64,000 nucleotides of DNA from an uncultured Alphaproteobacteria bacterium (GCA_903860975.1 CAIOSI010000048.1:41209-105208), one strand, 5' to 3'. Shown: positions 1-9,643, numbered from the stretch's first letter. Notes: generated by a model from the letters alone, not told the origin. Numbers and translations: made by a program.

Positions 1-668
1 ACGAGGCCCGTAGGATTGCCGACGTCGGCCATCGCGGCCGGGCGCTTGCGCCAAGATGTGTCCATCATGGCGCCCGGCGCAGTCAGCCAGTCGCGGGTGA
101 TCGTCTCCAGCGGTTGCTTGGCCGCGGCCATCAAAATGGCCTTGGTCACGGCATAGACCGGGGTGTTGTAAAGAAAGACCGTCCCAGGCGGCGCGGCGTA
201 GGCGAATTCGGTCGTCAGGCCTGAGCTTTGGGTCAAAACGTCGAGGACCCGGATCCTGGCTTCCTGCTCTGGCGCAGCCTTTGTCCAACCCGACCCGATG
301 TAGTCGCCGACGGCTTTTGTGACGTCCAGTAAACCCTTATCGACAGCCACAGCGGCCAAAACAGCGATAAAGCTCTTCTGCTGGGAGGCAACGTCTTCCA
401 GCAACGCGCCCTCCGCTGTGGTCCCATAGCCCATCGTGGCGCGAAACGGGGCGGCCTCGGCGGGGAGGGGCCAATTCTTCTCGACCAGCGTCTTGCGGTT
501 TTGGACCACGAGGAAGCCGGTCGTCTTCTGGCGGCCGACGTAGTCGACGACGTCTTGCATCGCCTGTGAAAGAGCTGGCGCTTGGGCCGTTGCGGCAAAC
601 GGAAAAGCCAGCGCACCCAGCGCTGCCGTGCCGCTGACGACCGTCCTGCGCGAGAGGTGCGAGCTCAT
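1..668 (-). CDS. serine hydrolase, beta-lactamase (class C-like) family, C-terminus outside window
   Basis: The reading frame starts at ATG 668 and stays open to the window edge, giving about 222 residues. The N-terminus MSSHLSRRTVVSGTAALGA is a twin-arginine type export signal ending near a TAQA cleavage site, so the enzyme should act in the periplasm. An SQQK tetrad (SxxK nucleophile motif) follows at about residue 113. The segment PPGTVFLYNTPVYAV matches the region around the second catalytic motif, where the family usually has YxN; here it reads YNT. These motifs support a penicillin-binding-like esterase or peptidase; the substrate is unknown. It diverges from the next gene across about 95 bases. 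Confidence 0.75.
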   Translation of the reverse strand, partial: MSSHLSRRTVVSGTAALGALAFPFAATAQAPALSQAMQDVVDYVGRQKTTGFLVVQNRKTLVEKNWPLPAEAAPFRATMGYGTTAEGALLEDVASQQKSFIAVLAAVAVDKGLLDVTKAVGDYIGSGWTKAAPEQEARIRVLDVLTQSSGLTTEFAYAAPPGTVFLYNTPVYAVTKAILMAAAKQPLETITRDWLTAPGAMMDTSWRKRPAAMADVGNPTGL

Positions 669-763
669 ATCTTGTCCTGTAAATCCGCGTTGATCAGGGC
701 CGGCGCGCGCGTTCGCCGCAAATCTGATCTATCACGGGTAAGGCTGAGCGAAAGGATATCTGC

Positions 764-2092
764 ATGACCCCGTCGCGCCGAGGCGTTCTGGGCGGTGCGG
801 GCTTGGTGGGCTTGTTTGCCGCCACGCCTGCGGCTGAGGCTGATGAACAGAGCCAAGCGTTCCTGCAGACAACGCTCGAACGTTATTTCGCCTTCGGTGA
901 AAAAGCCTCTGGTGGTGCAGGCGACCAAGCCAGCGGCGCCTGGCTTGAGGAGGAACTGGGCCACCTGGGCTACGTTTGCCGACGCCAGGCCTTTGAGGTT
1001 CCGTTCTTCGAGGTCCGCCAGGCCAGCCTGATGTGCGGGCAGACCCATGCCGCGGTGATACCGCAGGCCATCGTGGCCCCAACCGGTGCGCAAGGCCTGA
1101 GTGCGCCGCTGCGCCTGGCGAACAGAAACGAGGATCTGGCTGGCGCGATCGCCTTGGTGGAACTGCCCCACAAACGCTGGACAAGTCTGGCCGACCCGCA
1201 AGTCGCCCGCCCGCTGGAAGACGCGTTGCGTCGCGGTGCGGCCGGTGTCGTGCTGATCACGACGGGCCCAACGGGTGAGGCGATCGCCCTCAACGTCTCG
1301 ACCCGCCGCCCGCAAGTCGACCGACCGGTGGCGATCCTGGCGCCCAAGGAGGCTGCGCCGTTTCTGGCCGCCGCCGCGCAGGCTGGGCGCGCAAACCTGA
1401 CCCTCGATGGCCAGGGTGGCCGCAGGCCAGCCTTCAACCTCATCGCTCACCTGGACCGCAAGGCAGCCAAGACCCTGGTGATCTCGACGCCGCGCTCGGG
1501 CTGGTTCGGCTGTGCGGCCGAGCGGGGTTCGGGCCTGGCGATCTGGCTCTGGCTCGCCAGAGAGCTGGCGCACGCGAACCCTTCGGTGAACGTCGAACTG
1601 CTGGCCACCAGTGGTCATGAATACGAGTACCTGGGCGGTGAGCACTATTTGTCAGAGGCCGCGCCCTCGGCGCCTGCGACGCAGCTATGGGTCCACATCG
1701 GGGCAAGTGCTGCGGCGCGCGACTGGCACGAGCTTGGCGCTAGGCTTCTGCCGCTGCCCAGCGCCGAGACCCAGCGGGTGCTGACCGCCACGCCCGATGT
1801 CCTGGATAAGACCCGCTTGGCGTTTCGTGGCATTGGCGGTCTTGAGGCCACTTACGAGGCGACGAAGGCCATGGCTGGCGGTGAGCTGATCAACGTCATC
1901 AACTCAGGCTACAAGACCGCCATCGGGCTCTACGGTGCCCACCGGTACTTCCATACCCGCAGCGACGATTTGCGATGCGTGTCCGCAGACCTCGTACTGC
2001 CCGTGGCCACAGCCTTCTGGACCGCAATTGGCGAGTGCCTGGGCCAGCCCGTTCGGCATCGTTCAAGGTCGTCTCGCGCCGCTCGCAGTTAG
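764..2092 (+). CDS. Tat-exported M28-like peptidase-family protein with altered metal ligands
   Basis: This 442-residue protein begins with a Tat signal (SRRGVLGGAGLVG). An AAGGA lies just before the ATG. Residues about 110-220 resemble a PA-type insert, and the rest follows the M28 zinc aminopeptidase layout. Family landmarks are recognisable but changed. The first-ligand region (normally HxD) reads TPRSGWFG, the DNxSG segment reads ERGSG, and the glutamate region LATSGHEYEYLGG and the late YFHTRSDD histidine are kept. With two expected ligands missing it may bind metal poorly or act as a non-catalytic binder. The family call is by pattern and the ligand alignment is inferred. Confidence 0.6.
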   Translation: MTPSRRGVLGGAGLVGLFAATPAAEADEQSQAFLQTTLERYFAFGEKASGGAGDQASGAWLEEELGHLGYVCRRQAFEVPFFEVRQASLMCGQTHAAVIPQAIVAPTGAQGLSAPLRLANRNEDLAGAIALVELPHKRWTSLADPQVARPLEDALRRGAAGVVLITTGPTGEAIALNVSTRRPQVDRPVAILAPKEAAPFLAAAAQAGRANLTLDGQGGRRPAFNLIAHLDRKAAKTLVISTPRSGWFGCAAERGSGLAIWLWLARELAHANPSVNVELLATSGHEYEYLGGEHYLSEAAPSAPATQLWVHIGASAAARDWHELGARLLPLPSAETQRVLTATPDVLDKTRLAFRGIGGLEATYEATKAMAGGELINVINSGYKTAIGLYGAHRYFHTRSDDLRCVSADLVLPVATAFWTAIGECLGQPVRHRSRSSRAARS

Positions 2093-2375
2093 CCTGCACG
2101 AAGGGGTCAGGCGTCCCAGTCCTGCGCTTGGCGGGCAGCCATTTCAGCTGGGGCCGGTTGGCCGCCCATGGGATCAGCTCAGGTCATGAACTTCGGATCA
2201 GACCTCGTGCGCAACGTGTCACAGACCTGGATCGTCGTCTCCATTGCCGCCGCCGCCTTGACCGCGCGGGCCCAGCAGACACTCGACCCTTGTCCAGCGC
2301 CGTGCTCCAGTGAGGCCCCGGGTGCGCAAGCCGCCGTCTTGCGGACCCCGTTTGGGCAGGATGCTAGGCTTGGGC

Positions 2376-3068
2376 ATGACGTCGATCTACGGACAAATCG
2401 CGCTTCAGCTTGGGGCCGCCTGGATTGCGGGTGGCTTGATCGGCTCAGAGCGAACGTTCCATGGACGCGCGGCCGGCTTTCGTACGCATGCGCTTGTATC
2501 GCTGGCCTCCGCTGCGGCGATGATGGTGTCTCTGGCACCCTTGTTCATGCCAGGCGCTTATCCGAGCGATGGGGTGAGGCTTGATCCCTCGCGTTTGGCG
2601 CAAGGCGTCTTGACGGGGATCGGCTTTCTGGGCGCCGGGGTCATCTTCAAAGAAGGGGTCAACGTTCAGGGGCTGACGACGGCCGCCTCGGTTTGGAGCA
2701 CAGCCGTCATCGGCATGTTGTTTGGCGTGGGCGCGTTCTATCCCGCAGGGCTGGGCGTAGGCGCAGTCCTCGCCACGCTCCTGATGCTTCGCTGGGTCGA
2801 AGACCGCCTCCCGGGCCAGGTCTATGCCTGGTCGGTTTTCCGATTTCGCGCCACAGACGCGCCCGACAAGAGCGGCCTCATTGCGCTTCTGGGGGAATAC
2901 GACGTCTCTTTGCGCGAGGTCAGCTACGCGCAAACCCATGATGGCGCCTGGGTGGAATTCAGCGGCAACATCATGGCCAAGCGTGACGCCTCATTCGATG
3001 ATCTCGCCGCCCACCTTCGCGCGCGCCCCGAATTGCTGGAGTTCGAGTTATCGCGGATCAGCAAATAA
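2376..3068 (+). CDS. MgtC/SapB family membrane protein
   Basis: The start is taken at ATG 2376, giving 230 residues; ATG 2361 is an alternative next to a GGGCAGG. The MgtC/SapB signature is clear: GGLIGSERTFHGRAAGFRTH near the N-terminus, then GIGFLGAGVIFK and the TTAASVWSTAVIGM segment. Four to five membrane helices fill residues 5-150, and the C-terminal ~75 residues form a soluble ACT-like domain. The family includes proteins linked to Mg2+ limitation and ATP synthase control; most chromosomal members have no defined role. It stands alone, with about 280 non-coding bases before it. Confidence 0.85.
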   Translation: MTSIYGQIALQLGAAWIAGGLIGSERTFHGRAAGFRTHALVSLASAAAMMVSLAPLFMPGAYPSDGVRLDPSRLAQGVLTGIGFLGAGVIFKEGVNVQGLTTAASVWSTAVIGMLFGVGAFYPAGLGVGAVLATLLMLRWVEDRLPGQVYAWSVFRFRATDAPDKSGLIALLGEYDVSLREVSYAQTHDGAWVEFSGNIMAKRDASFDDLAAHLRARPELLEFELSRISK

Positions 3069-3369
3069 ACGCCGCGCCGATCGCAGATGGCCCGCAGCGG
3101 CGTGTGAGGCCTGGACCGGCCTTGGAGGAACCATCCGCAGCCGACCCTGTTTCATGTTCCATCATGGCCAAACTCGCGTCCCCTTACGAATACGCTGGCC
3201 CTCTGCACCGGGCCCGCAGGCTGAAGATGACGCGTGCGGCTGAGGCCCCTCAGCCCAGCCCCGCAGTGCGATCCTATAACGGGATAGAAAGCAGGAGCGG
3301 CAAAGGCTGGATCTTTGGCGATGGCCAAACGGGCCTGGGCCCCTTGGCAAGCGTCCACGACCAGGCCTC
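3069..3369. other. intergenic stretch, no gene recognised
   Basis: About 300 bases between the MgtC-like gene and the DUF4112 gene. An open frame from 3104 runs into the next start, but its product has no recognisable domain and an overall arginine/proline-rich shadow composition. No terminator hairpin with a T-run was seen. Confidence 0.5.
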
Positions 3370-3777
3370 ATGAAAACCCATCTGGAACTTCGATCGATCC
3401 GTCAAAGCGTGGCCCAGGTCGGTCGGCTCTCTGATGGCTTGGTTCAGATCGGCCCGTTCAGCCTGGGGATCGATGGTCTGCTTAGCTGGGTGCCCGGTCT
3501 CGGCGACGTCTACAGCACGCTCGCCGGGGGCGTCATCGTGTTGCAGGGCGTGCGCGCTGGCGTGCCAGGTCCGGTCTTGGGTCGCGCAGCGCTGCTGATC
3601 GCCGTCCGGACCCTCGTGGGCGCTGTGCCGATCGCAGGATCGGCCTTTGCGGACTTATTCACCGCGCACAAGTGGGCGGCTGGAATGATCGTGGCTGCGA
3701 TCGATCAGCGCCTGGGCGTTGCTGGCGCGACCCAACCGATCACAGACACATTGGCGACCAAGAGCCCGGTGGCATGA
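3370..3777 (+). CDS. DUF4112 domain-containing protein
   Basis: The 135-residue product matches the DUF4112 pattern: an N-terminal helix, then IGPFSLGIDGLLSWVPGLGDVYSTLAGG, a central RAALLIAVRTLVGAVPIAGSAFADLF and a final basic/hydrophobic segment. Two hydrophobic stretches (about residues 30-60 and 70-95) suggest membrane association. The GLGD and GxxPIxGxxFDxxF-like motifs define the family, whose function is unknown. The gene is followed after 33 bases by a receiver-domain gene on the same strand, so the two may be co-transcribed. Confidence 0.8.
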   Translation: MKTHLELRSIRQSVAQVGRLSDGLVQIGPFSLGIDGLLSWVPGLGDVYSTLAGGVIVLQGVRAGVPGPVLGRAALLIAVRTLVGAVPIAGSAFADLFTAHKWAAGMIVAAIDQRLGVAGATQPITDTLATKSPVA

Positions 3778-3810
3778 CGCCATGCCGAGCTTTCGCATGA
3801 GGAATCCGTG

Positions 3811-4272
3811 ATGAAACTGTCGAACGAAACCCGGCGGGGCAAGACCCTGCTGCTCGTCGAAGATGATGTTCTGACGGCGATGGCGCTTCGCGATGAACTG
3901 GGCGATGCCGGATATCGCGTCTTGGAGCTGACGATTAGCTGGGAGGAGGCCATAGCGGCGGTGCTGAAAGACAAGCCTGACCTTGCGTTGGTGAACATTC
4001 AGCTGGAAGGTCGCCCCGACGGCGTCGCGCTTGCCTCGGAGCTGAAAGCGATGGGCGTCCCCAGCCTCTTCATCAGCGGCCAGGTCGACCGGGCCAAGTC
4101 GGCTCGCAGCGTCGCGGTTGGCTCGATGCCCAAGCCCTACAGCGTCACCGACATGAGGCGCGCGGTTGATTATTTTCTGCTTCGTACAGACGGCCAGGCG
4201 ACGTCACCTGTGCCACCGGGGCTGGAAGTCTTCCTGAGCGACCTTGATGGGATCACGCCACAGGCGGCTTAG
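3811..4272 (+). CDS. single-domain response regulator lacking the phospho-acceptor aspartate
   Basis: The product is 153 residues if the ATG after a GAGGA site is used; a GTG directly upstream is also possible. It is a CheY-like receiver with the acidic pair D18-D19, a Ser at 89 in the LFISGQ position of the conserved Thr/Ser, and K108 in MPKPYS. The residue that should be the phosphorylated Asp is N62 (codon AAC) in DLALVNIQLEG. The fold is therefore intact but normal phosphorylation is not expected. The family of short receivers following LEGRPDGVALA usually has DI at this spot. It may act constitutively or through protein contacts; that is inference. Confidence 0.8.
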   Translation: MKLSNETRRGKTLLLVEDDVLTAMALRDELGDAGYRVLELTISWEEAIAAVLKDKPDLALVNIQLEGRPDGVALASELKAMGVPSLFISGQVDRAKSARSVAVGSMPKPYSVTDMRRAVDYFLLRTDGQATSPVPPGLEVFLSDLDGITPQAA

Positions 4273-4341
4273 CTGAGCGTTGCCTTGCGGACTTTGGGCG
4301 CTGCCTTGACGGTTGGTCCGCTGAGCGCGCGTCTGGGGCGT

Positions 4342-4746
4342 TCACAAAACCAGAGCGGCAGCCGATAACAGTGCACGCTCAATGGCAAGGCTGAGTTGCC
4401 TTTGGCCAAATGGCTTGAGAAGGCGCACATAAGCTTGCCCCTCGCCGGTCGGCAGTTCGTCATAGCCGGTCGCAAGGATGACGGGCAGGCGCGGCCTTTC
4501 TCCAATAACCCTCTGCGCAAGCTGGGCTCCGGTCATTCCCGGCATCGCATGGTCCGTGACCAAAAGGTCGACGCTCTCCAGCCCAGCCAGGGCGGTTAGC
4601 GCGACTTGCCCGCTATTGGCCTGAATGACCGAATGGCCAAGGTCTTCGAGCATCGTGACCGTGTTGAGCAGGACAAGCTCGTCGTCATCCACCACCAAGA
4701 TCTTGAGTCGACGAACAGCCGTGCCAGCCGCTACCGCCGCGACCAT
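4342..4746 (-). CDS. single-domain response regulator receiver
   Basis: A CheY-like receiver of 134 residues from ATG 4746; a GTG at 4794 would add 16 residues that lie outside the domain. It has a full active site: D20-D21 in KILVVDDDE, phospho-acceptor D65 in DLLVTDHAMPGMTG, T93 in LATGYDE and K111 in LLKPF. No output domain is attached, so it must signal through a partner, as is typical when a hybrid histidine kinase is elsewhere. It converges on the neighbouring degenerate receiver gene; the two stop codons are about 70 bases apart. The two proteins may form a competent/incompetent pair, but nothing in the sequence proves that. Confidence 0.85.
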   Translation of the reverse strand: MVAAVAAGTAVRRLKILVVDDDELVLLNTVTMLEDLGHSVIQANSGQVALTALAGLESVDLLVTDHAMPGMTGAQLAQRVIGERPRLPVILATGYDELPTGEGQAYVRLLKPFGQRQLSLAIERALLSAAALVL

Positions 4747-5107
4747 GTTGGATCCGAGATCCTTTTGGGCCGTCGGCACTCTTGTCTTCACCACGTTTCC
4801 GACACCCCTGCCGCAATTTGCAGCGCGACCGACGGGAAAGGGCTTCGGCAGGAAATAAAACGCCCGAAACCCGCCTGAGTTCCGGATATCATTGGAATGT
4901 CAGGTGTCCGGAATTGATCCAGAAACGTCCGACGGCCAGGTCGGTCCTTTGTCGTTCGAGACGGCAGAACAAGGCTGGCGACCATTTGGCGAGGCTGCCC
5001 CTGGGCCACCGTTGTTGCGATACGAGCGCCTCGAGGAATGTGGAGCGAACATCGCAGACCCGTGTCGCGGCTTGGACACCGGGTTTGTCGTGCTGGGATA
5101 GACAAAG
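4747..5107. other. intergenic stretch, no gene recognised
   Basis: About 360 bases between the minus-strand receiver and the uppP fragment. Short frames on both strands have no family signature. The region would carry the receiver promoter (reading leftward). Confidence 0.4.
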
Positions 5108-5422
5108 ATGACGTTTCTCGGCGTCGTCCAAGGCATCACCGAGCGTCTTGCGATCTCGTCGACAGCCCGCATGCGGATCGTGTCTGCGATCCTGTGTTGG
5201 CCAGAGCCTGGCGCTGCCTTTTCAACTGCGATGCAGTCGGCCGCCCTCATCGCAGGGGTCAGCTATTTTTGGAAAGATGTGGTTCAGTTGGTCGGCGGAG
5301 CAATTGGCGCTGTTTTGGGGCGGCGTCTTGAGGACGCCCACCTGAGGTGGCGGTTTGGATTGGATGGCTTCACAGCCGCCGATTTCGATGTCCGCTGCCG
5401 GCCACCTCCGCCAGCTTCCTAG
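5108..5422 (+). pseudogene. uppP: undecaprenyl-diphosphatase (UppP/BacA) N-terminal fragment
   Basis: Residues 1-80 of the frame match the start of UppP: FLGVVQGITERLAISSTARMRIV, followed by WPEPGAAFSTAMQSAALIAGVSYFWKDVV. Intact UppP is about 265-280 residues and recycles the C55 lipid carrier in the inner membrane. Here the similarity stops near position 5350, leaving no second active-site motif (PGxSRS) and no C-terminal membrane half. In the remaining part the conserved FLPISSTxH has become RLAISSTAR, losing the Pro and His. It is therefore a decayed copy; the cell must have a functional phosphatase elsewhere. Confidence 0.75.
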
Positions 5423-5495
5423 AGCCGGTTCCTGACGGATCGCCTGCAGCTTTCAAATCGTCTTGCAGCCAGGGCGTCTGCGAGGGGCCAGCGCG

Positions 5496-6766
<1,271 letters not shown>

Positions 6767-6863
6767 TCATAAGTTCTGGTTTTGTTCCGATGTGGTCGGG
6801 CCGGTGCGACCCCTGGAGCGCAAGTCCTGCTGCGACCTTTCCATCTGGCCGTGGGGGGCAGCC

Positions 6864-7067
6864 ATGACGATGTTCCAGACCCTGCGCCGAATGTTGGCGA
6901 ACACCACGACCCTGAAGATGGCTTGCGAGGCCTGCGGCCACCGCGCGAGCTGGACCCGGGCCCAGGCCTTTTCGCGGCTGGGCCCTGACGCCACGCCCTT
7001 CGAAATCCGACGCCGCCTGACCTGCAGCGGTTGCGGCCAGACGGACCGGATACGCGTCTGGATTTAG
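6864..7067 (+). CDS. small zinc-ribbon-like protein
   Basis: The 67-residue product starts at ATG 6864 (a second ATG at 6870). It carries two CxxC knuckles, CEACGH near residue 24 and CSGCGQ near residue 55, which would bind one zinc ion as a ribbon. Between them lies WTRAQAFSRLGPDATPFEIR, a conserved-looking helix. It resembles short hypothetical proteins of Caulobacterales with the same spacing; no function is known. The longer upstream frame is rejected because the zinc-ribbon domain begins only here. Confidence 0.6.
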   Translation: MTMFQTLRRMLANTTTLKMACEACGHRASWTRAQAFSRLGPDATPFEIRRRLTCSGCGQTDRIRVWI

Positions 7068-7092
7068 CGCCGCGGGCGCAAATGACGAGCGA

Positions 7093-7827
7093 TCATATGG
7101 GGTGGGTCTCATCGTGGCGCAGACCGCGCGCGACGACCTTCAATGCGCCGTCCGGCAGTGGGCGTTGGAGCGATTGGACGTCCGCCCAGGGGGCATCACT
7201 CATCCAGTGATCCCATTCCTCAGGCGTGGTGAGGATTACGGGCATGGCCTTTGCGTGATAGGCGCCGACGTCGGCATTTGCGTCCGTCGTCAGAAACCCG
7301 AAGAGGTCGCACGTGACCTCGCCTTCCTTGATTTTGCGCACGCTTGTCCAGGACGTCCAAAGGCCGGCGAAAAAAGCCAAGGGCCGGCCTTCCTCGAGCG
7401 CAAACCAGATCGGCTGCAAAGAGCCGCCAACCTGGTCGGGCTCGCTGAACGAGGTGAAGGGGACCAGGCAACGGTGAGCGGGTCCCAGCCAAGGCCGCCA
7501 GTGCGGGCTGGCCGTATTGCGGATGTTGGTCGTGCCCCTGTCAGGTTCCAGCCGAAGGAGCCCGTTGAAGTCGACCGTCCGACCCTTGGCCCGCAGCTTG
7601 TCTGCGCGCTTGGCCGCCGCATCCATGAGCGCCTTTCTAGACGAGGGCATTCCCCAGCGCATATCGCGCATTTCGCGGACGCCCTGCGCGGTCTTGGCGA
7701 TGAGCGGGGCGGCATAGTCAGGGAAAACGCCCGAAAGCGGCGGTTGGTTGTTATTGCGATCCGCAAACGCCTCCGCCAATCGCTGGGCTTCGGCTCGAGG
7801 TCGGGTCATCGCGTAAAGGTTGCAGAT
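7093..7827 (-). CDS. SOS response-associated peptidase (SRAP/YedK-HMCES) with an ATC at the expected start
   Basis: SRAP proteins form a covalent DNA-protein crosslink at abasic sites in single-stranded DNA through the Cys that follows the initiator Met. Reading leftward from 7827 the codons give (I)CNLYAMTRPRAEAQ, the classic start MCNLYAMTRPRAEAQ except that the initiator codon is ATC. The rest is complete: TTNIRN (Asn), VPFTSFSEPD (Glu region) and YHAKAMPVIL (His), over 244 residues. An AAGGA stands 8 bases before the ATC. The first in-frame ATG, at 7809, would lose the catalytic Cys2. So either ATC is used weakly, the gene is silent, or position 7825 is a base error. Confidence 0.8.
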   Translation of the reverse strand: MCNLYAMTRPRAEAQRLAEAFADRNNNQPPLSGVFPDYAAPLIAKTAQGVREMRDMRWGMPSSRKALMDAAAKRADKLRAKGRTVDFNGLLRLEPDRGTTNIRNTASPHWRPWLGPAHRCLVPFTSFSEPDQVGGSLQPIWFALEEGRPLAFFAGLWTSWTSVRKIKEGEVTCDLFGFLTTDANADVGAYHAKAMPVILTTPEEWDHWMSDAPWADVQSLQRPLPDGALKVVARGLRHDETHPI

Positions 7828-7835
7828 GTGGGCGG

Positions 7836-7840
7836 TCCTT
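7836..7840 (-). promoter_or_regulatory. Shine-Dalgarno site that points to the ATC start of the SRAP gene
   Basis: AAGGA on the minus strand, 8 bases before the ATC codon at 7827-7825. It is ideally spaced for that codon and about 26 bases from the next in-frame ATG (7809). A stop codon (TGA, 7857-7855) lies a few codons further upstream in the same frame, so no longer ATG-initiated version exists. Confidence 0.6.
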
Positions 7841-7859
7841 GGTTGTCGCAGCGATCATA

Positions 7860-8099
7860 GAACAATCGAACCGCTGGGCTGTCGACAGGCCGCATCACGT
7901 CAAGACGTCGTGGGGGCTACGTCATCGTATCTTCCAGCCACCTTTTGCACGCCCGTTAGCCTCGCCTTGGATCCGGATCGGAGGCCTGGGTGGATACGTA
8001 GACCTGCGCATCGAAAGGCTGAGGGCGCGCGTGCAGTCTCAAAGCCGGCATTGCGGCAGGCCGGGGCCCGCCCGCAACCTCGCAAGGCGAGCTGATGAA
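7860..8099. other. leader of the mobilisation genes, possible oriT location
   Basis: This 240-base non-coding stretch lies directly upstream of the MobC-like and relaxase genes, where many mobilisable elements have their transfer origin. Short inverted repeats are visible (for example CTCGC-AAG-GCGAG around 8079-8091), but no known nic-site consensus was recognised. The oriT assignment rests on position only. Confidence 0.25.
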
Positions 8100-8621
8100 A
8101 TGGCGAGAGTGGAAGTCACGGTGAGTGACGAGGTCATGGTTTTGTTCGACGCGGCGGCCGCGGCTTTGGGGGGGCGATCGGCGCGGATCCGCCAGTTGAT
8201 TACCCAGGCTGCTGAGTCTGCGGGCCCGCAGACCCAGACCGCCGCGCGTACCATCAGAACCCGCGCGACGAGCGTCCTGCTCGATGCCTTTGATACCGCG
8301 AGATTGGATGCCGAGGCCGCCGCTCTGCAGATTCCCAGATCCGCATGGGTGGCTGCGTTGGTTCGTCGGCGGGTGCGCCATGCGCCAACCTTCAGTCGAG
8401 CCGAGGCACCGTCATTGATCGAGATCTACACGGAATTGCGACGTCTCAGCGTCAGTCTCAATCAGATCCTTCGCGCCGAGAACACCGGCGCAGAGCAAGG
8501 CCAGAACGCGAGGCTGGACGCAAACGCGTTGGACGATCTGCGGCGCGAAATACGCGTCCACATGCGCGCGCTGAAAAAGGCGTTCGAAGGAAACCTCGCC
8601 TATTGGGAGATCGCAGAATGA
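8100..8621 (+). CDS. MobC-like relaxosome accessory protein
   Basis: The product is 173 residues from ATG 8100. The N-terminus RVEVTVSDEVMVLFDAAAAALGG is ribbon-helix-helix-like. The C-terminal half has ELRRLSVSLNQILRAENTG, matching the conserved I-G-x-NLNQIAR-x-N block of MobC proteins. MobC binds the transfer origin and helps the relaxase open the DNA. The gene overlaps the relaxase start by four bases (ATGA), a translational coupling that supports a shared role. The longer frame upstream of 8100 lacks domain similarity. Confidence 0.65.
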   Translation: MARVEVTVSDEVMVLFDAAAAALGGRSARIRQLITQAAESAGPQTQTAARTIRTRATSVLLDAFDTARLDAEAAALQIPRSAWVAALVRRRVRHAPTFSRAEAPSLIEIYTELRRLSVSLNQILRAENTGAEQGQNARLDANALDDLRREIRVHMRALKKAFEGNLAYWEIAE

Positions 8622-9643
8622 GCGACTTCAAGCTCGTCACGGGGTTCGAAGAGCTTTGGCGGCCTTCTGCGCGATCAAATCGTCAAATACGCCAGCCGGC
8701 CTTGGCGGCGAGCCACAATGGCGCTTCCGATAATATCCGAGCGCGCCTGGTACGCGTCGTGCGAGGCGCCCCTGAGGTGATCGTCAAGGTCGTTGGGCGG
8801 ACACGAAACGCCAGACAGCTTCACGCCCACCTGAGTTACATCTCGCGTGGCGGCGTGCTGGAGATGGAAGACCGCGAAGGTGCGGTGCTGTCCGGGCGCG
8901 ATGATTTGAGAGAGCTCGCTGAGGACTGGAGCGCCACGGCCTTGATGGATCGCCATGCCCGCACTGAAACACCCATAAGCCGCGCCATCGTCTTATCTGC
9001 GCCGCCTGGTGTCGAGGCCACCGCCGTCCGTGAAGCGACAAGGGCCTTCGCCAGGGAGCGACTCGCCGAGCGTTTTGAATACGTCTTTGTTGTCCACACG
9101 GACACGGCGATCGCTCACGCCCACCTCACAGCCCGCCACCTTGGGCGCGACGCCTGCCGGCTTAACCTGAAGAAGGCTGATATCCCGGTCTGGCGCGAGA
9201 CCTGGGCGCAAGCCCTGCGTGATCAAGGTATTGCGGCCGAGGCGACGTCTCGCGCAGCGCGCGGGATGACGCGTAAGCCCGAAGGGTCCGTCCTTCGGCG
9301 TATCGCCGCCCAGCACGCCGCGGGGCGTGGGGAAATCGCAAGGACACTTGCCAGCGCCTACCAGCAAGCCGCCCGCGCGGCATTTCTAGGCGACACGGCG
9401 CCCAAGCCTTGGGAGGCGGCGATGGTGCATCGGCAAAGCAAGGTCCGGGCGCTCTACTTGGCGCAGGCCAAACTGTTGCAAGCATCGATCCGTCCCGACG
9501 ATCGGGCGTTGGGCGCCGAGGTGGAGGCTTTTGTCCGGTCCATGCCCGCACCAGACAGCCTTCGCCTGGCGCTCGCTCGTGAAATGCGAGCGGCCAATGA
9601 GACCTTGCGATCTCGTCGCCGCGAGCGAGATGATAATCGCTAG
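8618..9643 (+). CDS. conjugative relaxase (mobilisation nuclease domain)
   Basis: The 341-residue product starts at ATG 8618 inside the mobC stop. The segment VVGRTRNARQLHAHLSYISRGG carries the probable catalytic tyrosine. HTDTAIAHAHLTARH supplies the His triad that coordinates the metal in relaxases of the VirD2/MobA (MOBP-like) type. The C-terminal ~120 residues are charged and helical, with no helicase or primase domain, so it is a short relaxase. It would nick oriT and pilot the strand to the VirD4-like coupling protein encoded at 11424. Together they look like parts of one former conjugative or mobilisable element. Confidence 0.75.
   Translation: MSDFKLVTGFEELWRPSARSNRQIRQPALAASHNGASDNIRARLVRVVRGAPEVIVKVVGRTRNARQLHAHLSYISRGGVLEMEDREGAVLSGRDDLRELAEDWSATALMDRHARTETPISRAIVLSAPPGVEATAVREATRAFARERLAERFEYVFVVHTDTAIAHAHLTARHLGRDACRLNLKKADIPVWRETWAQALRDQGIAAEATSRAARGMTRKPEGSVLRRIAAQHAAGRGEIARTLASAYQQAARAAFLGDTAPKPWEAAMVHRQSKVRALYLAQAKLLQASIRPDDRALGAEVEAFVRSMPAPDSLRLALAREMRAANETLRSRRRERDDNR

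Noticed and set aside
665..1645. Minus-strand frame of 326 codons
   Set aside because: It is antisense to the M28-like gene and rich in Arg without any domain.
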